Source of the DNA: an uncultured Bacteroidota bacterium
GTDB taxonomy: Bacteria > Bacteroidota > Bacteroidia > 2-12-FULL-35-15
Length of the DNA stretch: 18,672 nt
NCBI GenBank assembly: GCA_903881065.1
Contig: CAIRRW010000391.1
Location: forward strand, 1 to 18,672
Reading direction: 5' to 3'
In this document: positions 7,499-14,985 of the stretch, in pieces
Layout: each line of letters begins with the position of its first letter
Position numbering within the stretch: the first letter of the stretch is position 1
Notes under the pieces: generated by a model
What the model was told of the DNA's origin: nothing
The model's input: only the letters and a program-made list of their open reading frames with translations
Databases searched by the model: none
Program-made: the position numbers and the translations under genes

Positions 7499-8185
7499 TT
7501 AACCAACTCTCTTCACGAATTCATTCCACAAAACTTCATTGGGCGGCGGAGCAACAATTACCATCGGCTCTTTCTTCACAGGATGAATAAACTCAATTTT
7601 GCGGGCATGCAGATGTATCGAAGCATCTTTATTACTTCTGTCGAAACCATATTTCAAATCTCCTTTTATTGGGCAACCCATTGCTGAAAGTTGCACTCTT
7701 ATTTGATGATGACGACCTGTCAAAGGTTTTATTTCGAGTAAATAATAATTATCAGAACTACAAATTAATTCATAATCCAATTCGGAACGCAATGCGCCGG
7801 GAGTTTCCCTTTCATAAGCTTTCGACATATTTTTTGCTTCGTTCTTCCTAAGATAATGAATAAGTTTTCCGCTCTCATTTTTAGGTTTATTTTTTACAAC
7901 TGCCCAATAAGTTTTCTGAATTTCTTTTGTCTGGAACATTGCATTCAATCGGGAAAGTGCCTTACTTGTTTTGGCAAATAATACTATTCCGCTTACAGGT
8001 CTGTCGATGCGATGAACAGTTCCAACAAATACTTCGCCAGGCTTGTTGTACTTTTGTTTTAAATATACTTTTACGAAATCACTAAGTGGAGTATCACCTG
8101 TTTTATCGCCCTGTACAATGTCAGAAGTTTTTTTATTTACAGCAATAATATGATTGTCTTCGTACAATATCTCTAAATCGTACAT
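7499..8185 (-). CDS. RluA-family RNA pseudouridine synthase
   Basis: A 228-residue pseudouridine synthase converting specific uridines in rRNA or tRNA to pseudouridine. The catalytic motif HRIDRPVSG carries Asp61 (family H-R-L-D-x-x-T-S-G). Further family blocks are AVNKK, LTGRHHQIRVQLSAMGCPI and GDLKYG. No N-terminal S4 domain is present, so it is a compact RluA/RluC-type core. The ATG at 8185 overlaps the panB stop as TGATG on the minus strand, which suggests translational coupling and a panB-rluA operon. The exact target site cannot be assigned from sequence alone. Confidence 0.93.
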   Translation of the reverse strand: MYDLEILYEDNHIIAVNKKTSDIVQGDKTGDTPLSDFVKVYLKQKYNKPGEVFVGTVHRIDRPVSGIVLFAKTSKALSRLNAMFQTKEIQKTYWAVVKNKPKNESGKLIHYLRKNEAKNMSKAYERETPGALRSELDYELICSSDNYYLLEIKPLTGRHHQIRVQLSAMGCPIKGDLKYGFDRSNKDASIHLHARKIEFIHPVKKEPMVIVAPPPNEVLWNEFVKRVG

Positions 8186-9003
8186 CAGTATTGCTCGTTA
8201 GCATTTGGGAAATCACTCGACTTAACGTCCTTTATATAATTGCCCACCGCTTCTTTTATTGTTTCATATAGATTTAAATATCTCCTTAAAAAGCGTGGAT
8301 TAAATTCATTATTCAAACCAACCATGTCGTGGAAAACAAGTACCTGACCATCAACGCCACCACCAGCACCTATACCTATCACCGGAATTTCAATTTCCTT
8401 AGCAACACGTTCGGCAAGTTTAGCAGGAATTTTTTCCAATACAATAGCGAAACATCCCGTCTTTTCCAGCAATTTAGCATCTTCTATCAATCTGTCAGCC
8501 TCCGCTTCTTCAATCGCTCTCACGTTATATGTTCCGAATTTATAAATACTTTGAGGTGTTAATCCAAGGTGTCCCATCACAGGGATACCTGCAGTTAATA
8601 TACGTTCTATTGATTCCTTCACTTCCTTTCCTCCTTCCAGTTTCACAGCATGAGCACCACTTTCCTTCATTATTTTTATGGACGAATACAATGCTTCTTT
8701 TGAATTTCCCTGATAAGAACCGAACGGTAAATCAACTACAATAAGTGCACGATCAACGGCACGAACCACCGATGAAGCATGATATATCATTTGGTCGAGG
8801 GTAATAGGCAAAGTGGTTTCGTGCCCTGCCATTACATTGGAAGCCGAATCGCCAACTAATATTACATCAATACCTGCGGCATCCACTATCTTTGCCATCG
8901 TGTAATCATACGCAGTAAGCATGGATATTTTCTGCCCCATCCGTTTCATTTCAAGCAACACATGCGTAGTTACTTTTTTTACTTCTTTTTTATGTACCGA
9001 CAT
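8185..9003 (-). CDS. panB: 3-methyl-2-oxobutanoate hydroxymethyltransferase
   Basis: A 272-residue enzyme for the first committed step of pantothenate (coenzyme A) synthesis: ketopantoate from 2-oxoisovalerate and 5,10-methylene-tetrahydrofolate. It is a TIM-barrel decamer in known members. Motifs are MLTAYDYTMAKIVDAAG, LVGDSASNV (metal Asp52), VVDLPFGSY (Asp91), VKLEGG (Glu123), MGHLGLTPQS and the catalytic-region VLEKIP (Glu190), then GIGAGGGVDGQVLV. The length is normal for the family and all expected residues are present. It is first gene of a two-gene minus-strand operon. No panC or panD is in the window. Confidence 0.97.
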   Translation of the reverse strand: MSVHKKEVKKVTTHVLLEMKRMGQKISMLTAYDYTMAKIVDAAGIDVILVGDSASNVMAGHETTLPITLDQMIYHASSVVRAVDRALIVVDLPFGSYQGNSKEALYSSIKIMKESGAHAVKLEGGKEVKESIERILTAGIPVMGHLGLTPQSIYKFGTYNVRAIEEAEADRLIEDAKLLEKTGCFAIVLEKIPAKLAERVAKEIEIPVIGIGAGGGVDGQVLVFHDMVGLNNEFNPRFLRRYLNLYETIKEAVGNYIKDVKSSDFPNANEQY

Positions 9004-9057
9004 ATTATAATTATTGATTTCTTGAATTACAGAAATAGTGAATTAATTAAGTTGTTA

Positions 9058-9065
9058 CAAAACTA
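9058..9065 (-). promoter_or_regulatory. -7 element for panB (minus strand)
   Basis: Minus-strand TAGTTTTG (9065-9058) is an exact TAnnTTTG match 54 bases before the panB ATG. No good TTG box is seen at the proper distance. Confidence 0.4.
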
Positions 9066-9076
9066 CAAATAGTTTT
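9059..9076. promoter_or_regulatory. Inverted repeat between divergent panB and methyltransferase promoters
   Basis: aaaacta (9059-9065), a 4-base spacer, then tagtttt (9070-9076). The perfect 7-bp arms overlap the panB -7 element and touch the upstream box of the methyltransferase promoter, so it could be an operator. The low complexity makes chance plausible. Confidence 0.3.
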
Positions 9077-9110
9077 TTGTTAACCGTTTAGTTATTTAGA
9101 CTTACTTTCG
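9076..9110 (+). promoter_or_regulatory. Promoter of the methyltransferase gene
   Basis: TTTG (9076-9079) and TACTTTCG (9103-9110), separated by 23 bases, resemble the Bacteroidota TTTG / TAnnTTTG promoter; the second element ends four bases before the GTG start at 9115. Confidence 0.45.
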
Positions 9111-9114
9111 CAGA

Positions 9115-9901
9115 GTGAAAAAGTTATTTTTAATATATAATTACTTCGTCTATCTTTTTAAATCTACGAACGAACACGGAGTACATTCGCCGTTTGTGTA
9201 TGATTTGCTCACTACTGTTATCTACAATAAAACGGATTATTATGTTTATAAAGAAATAGAATTGCTGCGCGAGAAGTTAAAACATTCCACTGAAACAGTT
9301 AGCTGTATTGATTTGGGAGCAGGTTCGCATAAATCGGGAAGCAGTACGCGTACAGTAAAACAGCTGCTCCACTATTCTGTAAAACCTGCCAAGTATTCAC
9401 AATTATTATTTCGGCTGGCGAATCATTTTCAACCCGAAACTGTATTGGAATTAGGTACTTCGTTGGGCATTACTGCTGCTTATATTGCCAAAGCAAATAG
9501 CAAATCAAATTTTATTACCATTGAAGGCTGCCCCGAAATTGCAGCTATTGCTAAGCGAAATCACTCCGAGTTAAACTTTACTAATGTGCAAATGATGGTT
9601 GGAAATTTCGATACATTATTGCCTGACATAATTGAGAAAACAAAACCAATCGATTTTGTTTTTTTTTGATGGCAATCATCGCAAAGCAGCTACTTTAAAC
9701 TATTTCAATCAATGTTTGAAGAAAATAAATGAAGGCAGTGTATTTGTTTTTGATGATATATATTGGTCAGCAGAAATGAAAGAAGCCTGGCAGGAAATTA
9801 AAAGCAATGACAAGGTAACCGTTACTATTGATTTGTTTTTTATGGGCATTGTTTTCTTTCGTAAGGAACAAAATAAAGAACATTTTATTTTGCGGTTTTA
9901 A
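9115..9901 (+). pseudogene. Class I SAM-dependent methyltransferase, split by a +1 shift in a T9 run
   Basis: Two overlapping frames make one methyltransferase of about 261 residues. The first frame (9115-9669) holds the N-terminal helices and the SAM-binding motif I, VLELGTSLGITAAYIA (about residues 110-125), then IDFVFF and a stop. The second frame carries on with DGNHRKAATLNYFNQCL, VFVFDDIYWSAEMKEAW and the final strands (FMGIVFFRKE). The junction is a run of nine T (9659-9667); with eight T the protein would read DFVFFDGNH without interruption. Both halves are well kept, so the break is recent, a sequencing error, or bypassed by slippage. It resembles O-methyltransferases of the Methyltransf_24 kind; the substrate is unknown. 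The start is GTG at 9115, just after the promoter-like TACTTTCG. Confidence 0.82.
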
Positions 9902-10409
9902 ATTTCAATTATAAATCTTGTTCCTTTCGTTGGTTTGCTTCCTTGTCTCCAATGCTTATTTCAACGTTCACAACAAAGCTAACCAATTTCCCTTCAAAAA
10001 ACATTTCTTTACACCTTATCTCATTGTATAACTTTATTTCAAATCTCTCCCTCTCCTATCGACGAATATTTTCAAAAGCATGAAGAGGAGGGCGAACAGG
10101 AAGAGGTAGAAAAAAATAAAATCGTGCCAATTATTAAGCCTTGTTTACTTATCAACTATTGTACTTATTATTCGGGTTATCAGTTTGCATTAGTATATCT
10201 TCGCCTCGGATTTATCCAAAGCCTTTAGTAATAATAGAAGTAAAAACTCTATAATATCTACATCCTTAAATTTATCTATCGAGAAATTAAAGACTAAAGG
10301 GAAAACTTTTCCGAACATTTAAAAGTAAGAGTAACGTTCATTGAAGTAGATTTCATTATTCCTGAAAAGAAGAAATACGTTTTAAAAGGGTAAAAAGCGG
10401 TTCTTTGCA
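9902..10409. other. Gene-poor stretch with an 81-codon open relic
   Basis: No complete gene is seen. On the plus strand, 9983-10225 stays open for 81 codons between a TAA (9980-9982) and a TAG (10226-10228) but has no ATG. It reads as protein-like in its middle, around IDEYFQKHEEEGEQEEVEK and later SGYQFALVYLRLG. It may be a decayed gene fragment. I do not recognise the family. The rest, up to the tandem array, shows no promoter, RNA gene or terminator that I can support. Confidence 0.4.
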
Positions 10410-10640
10410 AATTTTGTTGAAAAGATCAATGATTTTCAGAAAATCATTGAAAGGTTTCAGAAAACTATTGATATTTTTCTGGAAATCATTGTAAGTTTTC
10501 TAAAAAACATTAATGTTTTATTGTAAAACATTAATAGCTTTTAGGAAATCATTCATCATTATGTGAAAATCATTGAAAGTTTTTCAAAAATCTTTCATCT
10601 TTTTTATGAAATCATTGATAATGTTTATGAAATCATCACA
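10410..10640 (+). repeat. Degenerate tandem array, 11 units of exactly 21 bp
   Basis: Eleven consecutive 21-bp units without a single insertion or deletion. The consensus is roughly nnTTTTnnGAAATCATTGAn; the C of CATTG recurs at 10445, (10466 shifted), 10487, 10508, 10529, 10550, 10571, 10592, 10613 and 10634. Unit sequences differ by many substitutions, so the array is old. In the plus frame starting at 10410 each unit is a heptad such as DFQKIIE, RFQKTID, SFLKNIN, LFYEIID, with F and I four residues apart. Two stops break it: TAA at 10524 (where other units have AAA/GAA) and TAG at 10542 (where others have CAG and the like). A/T tracts recur about every 10-11 bp, so curved DNA is also possible. 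It ends about 100 bases before the next gene. Confidence 0.75.
10427..10449. repeat. Perfect 11-bp palindrome at the left part of the array
   Basis: CAATGATTTTC (10427-10437), one central base, then GAAAATCATTG (10439-10449). It arises because the repeat unit is itself nearly self-complementary, so both strands of the array show heptad-like reading. Confidence 0.7.
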
Positions 10641-10741
10641 AAACCGCAAAATGGCTTTTATCACTTTTTAAAACAGCAAATATCTTTTAGTACCAATAAA
10701 TTACATCATTAATAATTAAACACTTAAAAACAAAAAAACAC

Positions 10742-11404
10742 ATGAAACTTTCAATTAAAATTTTAATTTATCATTTCTTTTTTCAGGCTTTTAATAGCTA
10801 TGTTACAAAATTTGGTGCCGCCCTTGGTGTATCAATCGATTTGATAAAAGCATTAAATGACCATTGGACGAATTGGTTGGGCGCCTTTCTGCTTTATACC
10901 GACCCGCTCACTAATAATGATATCAGCATTTCGGATATGAATGGACAACTTAATACATGTGCCCCATTTGTTGAAACAATACGAATGACGATTAAAAACA
11001 ATGCGCTAATAAAATTAACTGCCACCGACCGCAAGTATTTGAATATTCCAATTGAATCTGCACGCAAGAGTAAAATACCCGTTACCAAGGTGAAACCAAA
11101 CGTAACAAGTAATGGAAAATCGCCGTTAGCAATTGATTTATTTGTTTATGACCCTGAATTTCTTAGCAAAAAAACAAAACCGGCGGGAGCAGGCTCCATT
11201 GGTTATAAAATAGCAATAATGCCTGTGGGGATGGTGCCATTGCCAACTGATTATGTAAATCAAATACCGGAAAAGAAATCAATGTTCCAGCATCTTTTTA
11301 CCCTTGCTGATGTAGGCAAGCAGTTTTGGATGATTGCTTATTACCTAAGCCCTACCAATGAAAAAGGCGAAGATGGCGAACCATTTAATACTATTATTAT
11401 ATAA
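10742..11404 (+). CDS. Uncharacterised 220-residue protein, Bacteroidota family
   Basis: I do not know a function. The N-terminal half is probably helical (FNSYVTKFGAALGVSIDLIKALNDHWTNW, then an MNGQLNTCAPFVETIRMTIKNN helix and TATDRKYLNIPI). The C-terminal half looks like a beta-sandwich: SPLAIDLFVYDPEF, KPAGAGSIGYKIAI, FTLADVGKQFWMIAYYLSP, ending GEPFNTIII. This layout recalls a recurrent family of hypothetical Bacteroidota proteins in which a helical N-terminus with N-x-x-x-x-W-x-x-W-like spacing is followed by an FnIII-like domain with D-x-G-K and R-W-x-N-x-x-G-E-x-G-P motifs; that comparison is from memory. There is no convincing signal peptide: the hydrophobic start (LIYHFFFQAF) is short and the residues after it carry on the domain. 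It sits alone between the 21-bp array and a strong terminator. Confidence 0.75.
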   Translation: MKLSIKILIYHFFFQAFNSYVTKFGAALGVSIDLIKALNDHWTNWLGAFLLYTDPLTNNDISISDMNGQLNTCAPFVETIRMTIKNNALIKLTATDRKYLNIPIESARKSKIPVTKVKPNVTSNGKSPLAIDLFVYDPEFLSKKTKPAGAGSIGYKIAIMPVGMVPLPTDYVNQIPEKKSMFQHLFTLADVGKQFWMIAYYLSPTNEKGEDGEPFNTIII

Positions 11405-11421
11405 GGAGAAATTTCAAATCA

Positions 11422-11457
11422 AAAGAAGTCCCAAATTGCTTTGGGACTTCTTTATTT
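11422..11457 (+). terminator. Perfect 14-bp intrinsic terminator
   Basis: aaagaagtcccaaa (11422-11435) pairs perfectly with tttgggacttcttt (11440-11453) across a ttgc loop, then atttc. The A/T flanks make it readable in both directions. Confidence 0.88.
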
Positions 11458-11537
11458 CACTCAGACCAATAAACAAGTAAACTAATAAACCAATGAACCA
11501 ATTTTAGTTTACATTTACACGTTTAAATAAAAAAATC

Positions 11538-12584
11538 ATGCTCGATTATTCTCATACATCCATACAAAAAATTTCTGTTCATCAGGTAGGAAATAAAACC
11601 AATGGCGAACTGTTAAAATTATCAAAAACGTTGCTTGATGCTTCGGATGATAAGCTGCATAACCTGTTGAAGAAATTCTTTTTACACCCGTTCACCACTC
11701 CCGAGTTTTATAATTTTACATTTACAAATGAAAACTTCGAGCTTAATCCTCTTTATACATTCGCTTCGCAGGTGTTCGATAGTCCGAAACTATTTCATGC
11801 CAACACCATAAATATTGCCAAGCATTTGTTTGAATTGTCAACACATCCGCAAATAAAATCGGGTGATTTGTTTGTTGCTTATTTCTCAAATATAAATGTG
11901 GTTGATGAAATAACCGATGCAATAGGAATTTTTAAATCGGAAAACAGACAGGACTTTTTGAAGGTGGATGCTGCTTCCGACAACTTTGCATTGCATTACG
12001 AAGATGGAATAAATATTGAAAAGCTGGATAAAGGCTGTTTGATATTTAATACCGACCGTGATAAAGGGTATAAAGTTTGCACCATTGATAAATCGAACAA
12101 AGCAGGAGATGCGCAGTATTGGAAAGATTCTTTTCTACAGTTAAAACCGTGCAGCGATGATTATCATTATACAAAGGAATTTCTGAACATCACCAAAAAC
12201 TTTGTTACACAGCAGCTTTCGGAAGAGTTTGATGTAACAAAAGCGGAGAAAATTGATTTGCTGAACCGTTCAGTCGAATATTTTAAATCGCATGAAACAT
12301 TTGATAAAGATGATTTTGAGAAGGAAGTTTTTCAGGATAAAAACATGATTAAATCATTTCAGAATTTCGATGAAATATACCGCGAAGAAAATGAAATAGA
12401 ACTAGATGATAACTTTGATATTTCGGCACAGGCAGTTAAAAAGCAAGCCCGTGTGTTTAAATCTGTTCTTAAGCTAGATAAAAATTTCCATATTTATATT
12501 CACGGAAATCGCGAATTAATAGAACAAGGGGTGGAAAAAGATGGAAGAAAGTTTTATAAAATTTATTTCGAAGAAGAGTCGTAA
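11538..12584 (+). CDS. Nucleoid-associated protein, YejK/NdpA (NA37) family
   Basis: A 348-residue cytoplasmic protein close in length to E. coli YejK (335). Family-like features are the N-terminal HQVGNKTNGELLKLSK, the middle block SGDLFVAYFSNINVVDEITDAIGIFKSENRQDFLKV, the KGCLIFNTDRDKGYKVCTID stretch and YWKDSFLQLKPCSDDYHYTKEFL, and a C-terminal portion ending GRKFYKIYFEEES. YejK homologues associate with the nucleoid; their biochemical role is poorly known, and some relatives sit in defence or mobile contexts. The gene stands alone and ends 8 bases from the convergent barrel-like gene. The family call rests on the overall pattern rather than one catalytic motif. Confidence 0.82.
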   Translation: MLDYSHTSIQKISVHQVGNKTNGELLKLSKTLLDASDDKLHNLLKKFFLHPFTTPEFYNFTFTNENFELNPLYTFASQVFDSPKLFHANTINIAKHLFELSTHPQIKSGDLFVAYFSNINVVDEITDAIGIFKSENRQDFLKVDAASDNFALHYEDGINIEKLDKGCLIFNTDRDKGYKVCTIDKSNKAGDAQYWKDSFLQLKPCSDDYHYTKEFLNITKNFVTQQLSEEFDVTKAEKIDLLNRSVEYFKSHETFDKDDFEKEVFQDKNMIKSFQNFDEIYREENEIELDDNFDISAQAVKKQARVFKSVLKLDKNFHIYIHGNRELIEQGVEKDGRKFYKIYFEEES

Positions 12585-12592
12585 CCCTTGTA

Positions 12593-13222
12593 CTATCTGA
12601 TAACAGGAGTGTTTCCTATATTTGAAACTCCGGTACCAAACATATTACTTTCGGTAAACGGAAACAGACTTTGATTGTTACTGTTGTTGTAATAATTACC
12701 TTGTCCCTGCCCAACAGTAGCCGAAACTTTAATTGAACTGTGTTCGTTAACCTTATATTCCAACCCTATTTGGGCAGCTTTCGAGCTGATTTTATTATTG
12801 GATAAAGAATTTACATCAGCCATCACTGCACCTGAAGCAATCAATCTTTTATTCAATTGATATTCGCCGCCAACAAATACAAGATTACCGGTTATCGAAT
12901 TGTTGCTTGCATTAAAAAGTCCTTCGTTATAATTCAATGGCATCAATGTATTTCCTGTAATGGTATAGTGCATCAATCCTACATTTAATTTGAATTTAGG
13001 GGTTAACTGATACCCTATTTTCGGAGCAACATAAGTAGTAAATCCTGATGTAGATTTATTGAAAACACTAACACCGGCACCCATTTCAATGGATGTAGTT
13101 ACTCTATCCTGAATGGAAACTTTTGGTTTTGATGTTTCATAATAATCATCATTAGTATTTGTTTGTGCAAATAATAGTGTGCCGCAAAACAAGAGCAGGG
13201 AAGATGTTATTAACTTTTTCAT
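12593..13222 (-). CDS. Small exported protein, probable outer-membrane beta-barrel
   Basis: A 209-residue protein of unknown role. The start is placed at the ATG 13222, which gives the signal peptide MKKLITSSLLLFCGTLLFA with cleavage before Gln20, and which lies downstream of an exact TAnnTTTG element; an upstream in-frame TTG at 13372 would add 50 residues with no family look. The mature part alternates hydrophobic strands and Asn/Ser turns (SIEMGAGVSVFNKS, VAPKIGYQLTPKFKLNVGLMHY, LVFVGGEYQLNKRLIASGAVMAD, KAAQIGLEYKVNEHSSIKVSATVG), typical of small barrels. A low-complexity Asn/Ser/Gly tail ends in VIR instead of an aromatic residue, so barrel membership is inference. Confidence 0.7.
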   Translation of the reverse strand: MKKLITSSLLLFCGTLLFAQTNTNDDYYETSKPKVSIQDRVTTSIEMGAGVSVFNKSTSGFTTYVAPKIGYQLTPKFKLNVGLMHYTITGNTLMPLNYNEGLFNASNNSITGNLVFVGGEYQLNKRLIASGAVMADVNSLSNNKISSKAAQIGLEYKVNEHSSIKVSATVGQGQGNYYNNSNNQSLFPFTESNMFGTGVSNIGNTPVIR

Positions 13223-13240
13223 TCTTGATAAATTATTAAG

Positions 13241-13248
13241 CAAAGTTA
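13241..13248 (-). promoter_or_regulatory. -7 element of the small exported-protein gene
   Basis: Minus-strand TAACTTTG (13248-13241) is an exact TAnnTTTG match, 18 bases before the ATG. It supports the shorter start; no clear TTG box is found upstream. Confidence 0.45.
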
Positions 13249-13379
13249 AATAAAAAAGATTTAAAGAAATATATTTGTAGAAATTTAACAGTGGTAATTT
13301 AAAAGAACATCGCTTTTTATGATTCTTATTATTACTTTTGATAAAATCATTGAAAATAGGGTTCTGTAACAAAAAGAAT

Positions 13380-13628
13380 ATGAAATTATTTGTAAAAAAT
13401 CTGGACAGAGATATTAACGAAGTGCAACTGGAAAGCCTGTTTGCTCAATTCGGTGAAGTGGTATCAACAAAAATTATTTATGATACCATAACATGGGAAT
13501 CAAAAGGGTTTGCTTTTCTGGAGATGGGTACCAAAACAGAAGCGTATAAAGCAATTGATGCTTTGCATGGCAAGGAAATAAAAGGACGACCTTTACATGT
13601 AGAAATTGCAGTTGAGAAACGTAGATAA
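13380..13628 (+). CDS. RRM-domain RNA-binding protein
   Basis: An 82-residue single RNA-recognition-motif protein, like the small cold-related RNA-binding proteins of cyanobacteria and many Bacteroidota. RNP2 is LFVKNL (residues 3-8) and RNP1 is KGFAFLEM (42-49), with aromatic residues at the RNA-stacking positions (Phe4, Phe44, Phe46). The complete beta-alpha-beta-beta-alpha-beta length is present with a short basic end (VEKRR). The ATG at 13380 is preferred because RRMs start right at RNP2; an upstream TTG would add 14 residues of no known domain. RNA targets are unknown. The lipoprotein hydrolase gene begins 26 bases downstream, perhaps co-transcribed. Confidence 0.92.
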   Translation: MKLFVKNLDRDINEVQLESLFAQFGEVVSTKIIYDTITWESKGFAFLEMGTKTEAYKAIDALHGKEIKGRPLHVEIAVEKRR

Positions 13629-13654
13629 TATTAATTAGGGTTATTAATTTGAGT

Positions 13655-14887
13655 ATGGGTTTTTGGAAGGTAGCATATAAAACATTTGGTTTATTTATAA
13701 TAGTTGGTTTATTATTTCTGATAAATAGTTGTAATCAGGGCTCAGCTACATCAGTTAAAACTATTGCTGCTCCTGTTGTTAAGGATGTTACTCCTAAAAT
13801 TAATCAGGATAGCATAAATAAAATATTAAAGGAAATACATGCTGATGAAAAAGCTAAACTATTAGATGTTGTATTTAAAGATGAAGCAAAACACAAAGGA
13901 CTTAATGGGTGTGTTTTGATAGCACAGCGAGGGCAAATCATTTATAAAAATGTATTTGGTTTTGCCAATATTAAAACGAAAGAACCGCTGAAAGAGAATT
14001 CAGTATTTCAGTTGTCATCCAGCTCAAAACCTCTTACAGCTGCAGCTATAATGCTTTTAGTCGAGCAAGGGAAATTAAAGCTTACGGATAGTGTTCAGCA
14101 ATATCTTCCTAAGTTTCCATACCATCATATTACCATACAAATGCTGTTGACACATCGTTCAGGCTTGAGTAATTACGTTTACGACTGCGAACCATTTTGT
14201 GAAAAGCCCAATCTTTATAATGGTGCTCCTTTCAATAATAATTCAATGCTGGAACTATTGACGGAGAAAAAACCTCCGATGTATTATGTTCCCGGAAAGA
14301 AGTTTGAATACTGCAATACCAATTATGCTTTACTGCCACTGATTGTTGAAAAGGCATCGGGAATGAGCTTTGCAGAGTTTATGAAAAAGAATATTTTTCA
14401 ACCGCTTGGAATGAATGATACATGGGTACATGATCCAAAATCGGATTCGGAACATAAAAATGTTACTACCGGTCATGACGGATCGGGGCGTTTGCAGACC
14501 GTTGTATTTGCTGATGATGTGGTAGGAGATAAAGGAATTTATTCAACTATTGATGATATGTTTAAATGGGATCAGGCATTGTATTCTGAAAAGATTTTAA
14601 AGAAAGCGACAATTGACCAATGCTTCACTGGTTATAGCAATGAACATAAAGGGAAACGGAATTATGGCTACGGTTGGAGAATGTTGGATGATGGAAAAAA
14701 TCCCAAAATAGTTTATCATAATGGATGGTGGCATGGGTACAACAGCGAATTCTTCCGCAGATTAAGTGACCAGACTACAATAATCATTTTATCAAATAAA
14801 GACAACAGAATGGCGTATTCCATAAAAGATGTGTTGCCTATTCTTAATGGAAGTACGGCTACTGTTGATGTTGGCTCCGGAGATTAA
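13655..14887 (+). CDS. Serine hydrolase lipoprotein, class C beta-lactamase-like
   Basis: A 410-residue lipoprotein of the Beta-lactamase (PF00144) superfamily, which includes AmpC, DD-peptidases and esterases. The ATG at 13655 gives a lipoprotein signal with lipobox FLINSC (Cys26), so it should be membrane-anchored outside the cytoplasm. The catalytic SxxK is in FQLSSSSKPLTAA (Ser122, Lys125); the Y-x-N motif appears as EYCNTNY (Tyr219, Asn221); the third motif is YHNGWWHGY (His355-Asn-Gly), like the H-x-G form of esterase-like members. These motifs are intact, so it is probably active, but an antibiotic-resistance role cannot be claimed: most such proteins are peptidases or esterases. Residues 27-65 form a linker. 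Its TAA overlaps an out-of-family ATG of the next reading frame. Confidence 0.88.
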   Translation: MGFWKVAYKTFGLFIIVGLLFLINSCNQGSATSVKTIAAPVVKDVTPKINQDSINKILKEIHADEKAKLLDVVFKDEAKHKGLNGCVLIAQRGQIIYKNVFGFANIKTKEPLKENSVFQLSSSSKPLTAAAIMLLVEQGKLKLTDSVQQYLPKFPYHHITIQMLLTHRSGLSNYVYDCEPFCEKPNLYNGAPFNNNSMLELLTEKKPPMYYVPGKKFEYCNTNYALLPLIVEKASGMSFAEFMKKNIFQPLGMNDTWVHDPKSDSEHKNVTTGHDGSGRLQTVVFADDVVGDKGIYSTIDDMFKWDQALYSEKILKKATIDQCFTGYSNEHKGKRNYGYGWRMLDDGKNPKIVYHNGWWHGYNSEFFRRLSDQTTIIILSNKDNRMAYSIKDVLPILNGSTATVDVGSGD

Positions 14888-14925
14888 TGCTGTCTTATCA
14901 GTTCATAATCAGTGTTTATAATCTG

Positions 14926-14953
14926 TTGCTTAGTGTTTTTTACCTTATCTTTG
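14926..14953 (+). promoter_or_regulatory. Bacteroidota promoter of the coiled-coil lipoprotein gene
   Basis: TTG (14926-14928), 17 bases, then TATCTTTG (14946-14953), matching the TTG-N17-23-TAnnTTTG consensus. It lies 32 bases before the ATG at 14986 and supports that start. Confidence 0.65.
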
Positions 14954-14985
14954 CCGAAATTTTAAAAACAAATACAAAAATCAAA

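Noticed and set aside
10410..10640. CRISPR array
   Set aside because: The units abut directly with a 21-bp period and have no unique spacers; repeats are degenerate and no cas gene is present.
10545..10709. Functional small coiled-coil gene in the right half of the array
   Set aside because: The frame has no ATG (only one internal GTG at the VKIIE unit), no promoter-like element before it, and stops upstream; kept as a relic instead.
13223..13372. N-terminal extension of the small exported protein
   Set aside because: It starts at TTG, crosses the TAnnTTTG element and delays the signal peptide to residue 51.
13655..14887. True beta-lactamase giving drug resistance
   Set aside because: The S-x-x-K and Y-x-N motifs are shared by many esterases and peptidases, and the third motif is H-N-G instead of K-T-G, so resistance is not supported.
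14887..14985. ATG at 14887, overlapping the preceding stop, as start of the coiled-coil lipoprotein
   Set aside because: It adds 33 residues before a clear lipoprotein signal, and a good promoter lies between it and 14986.
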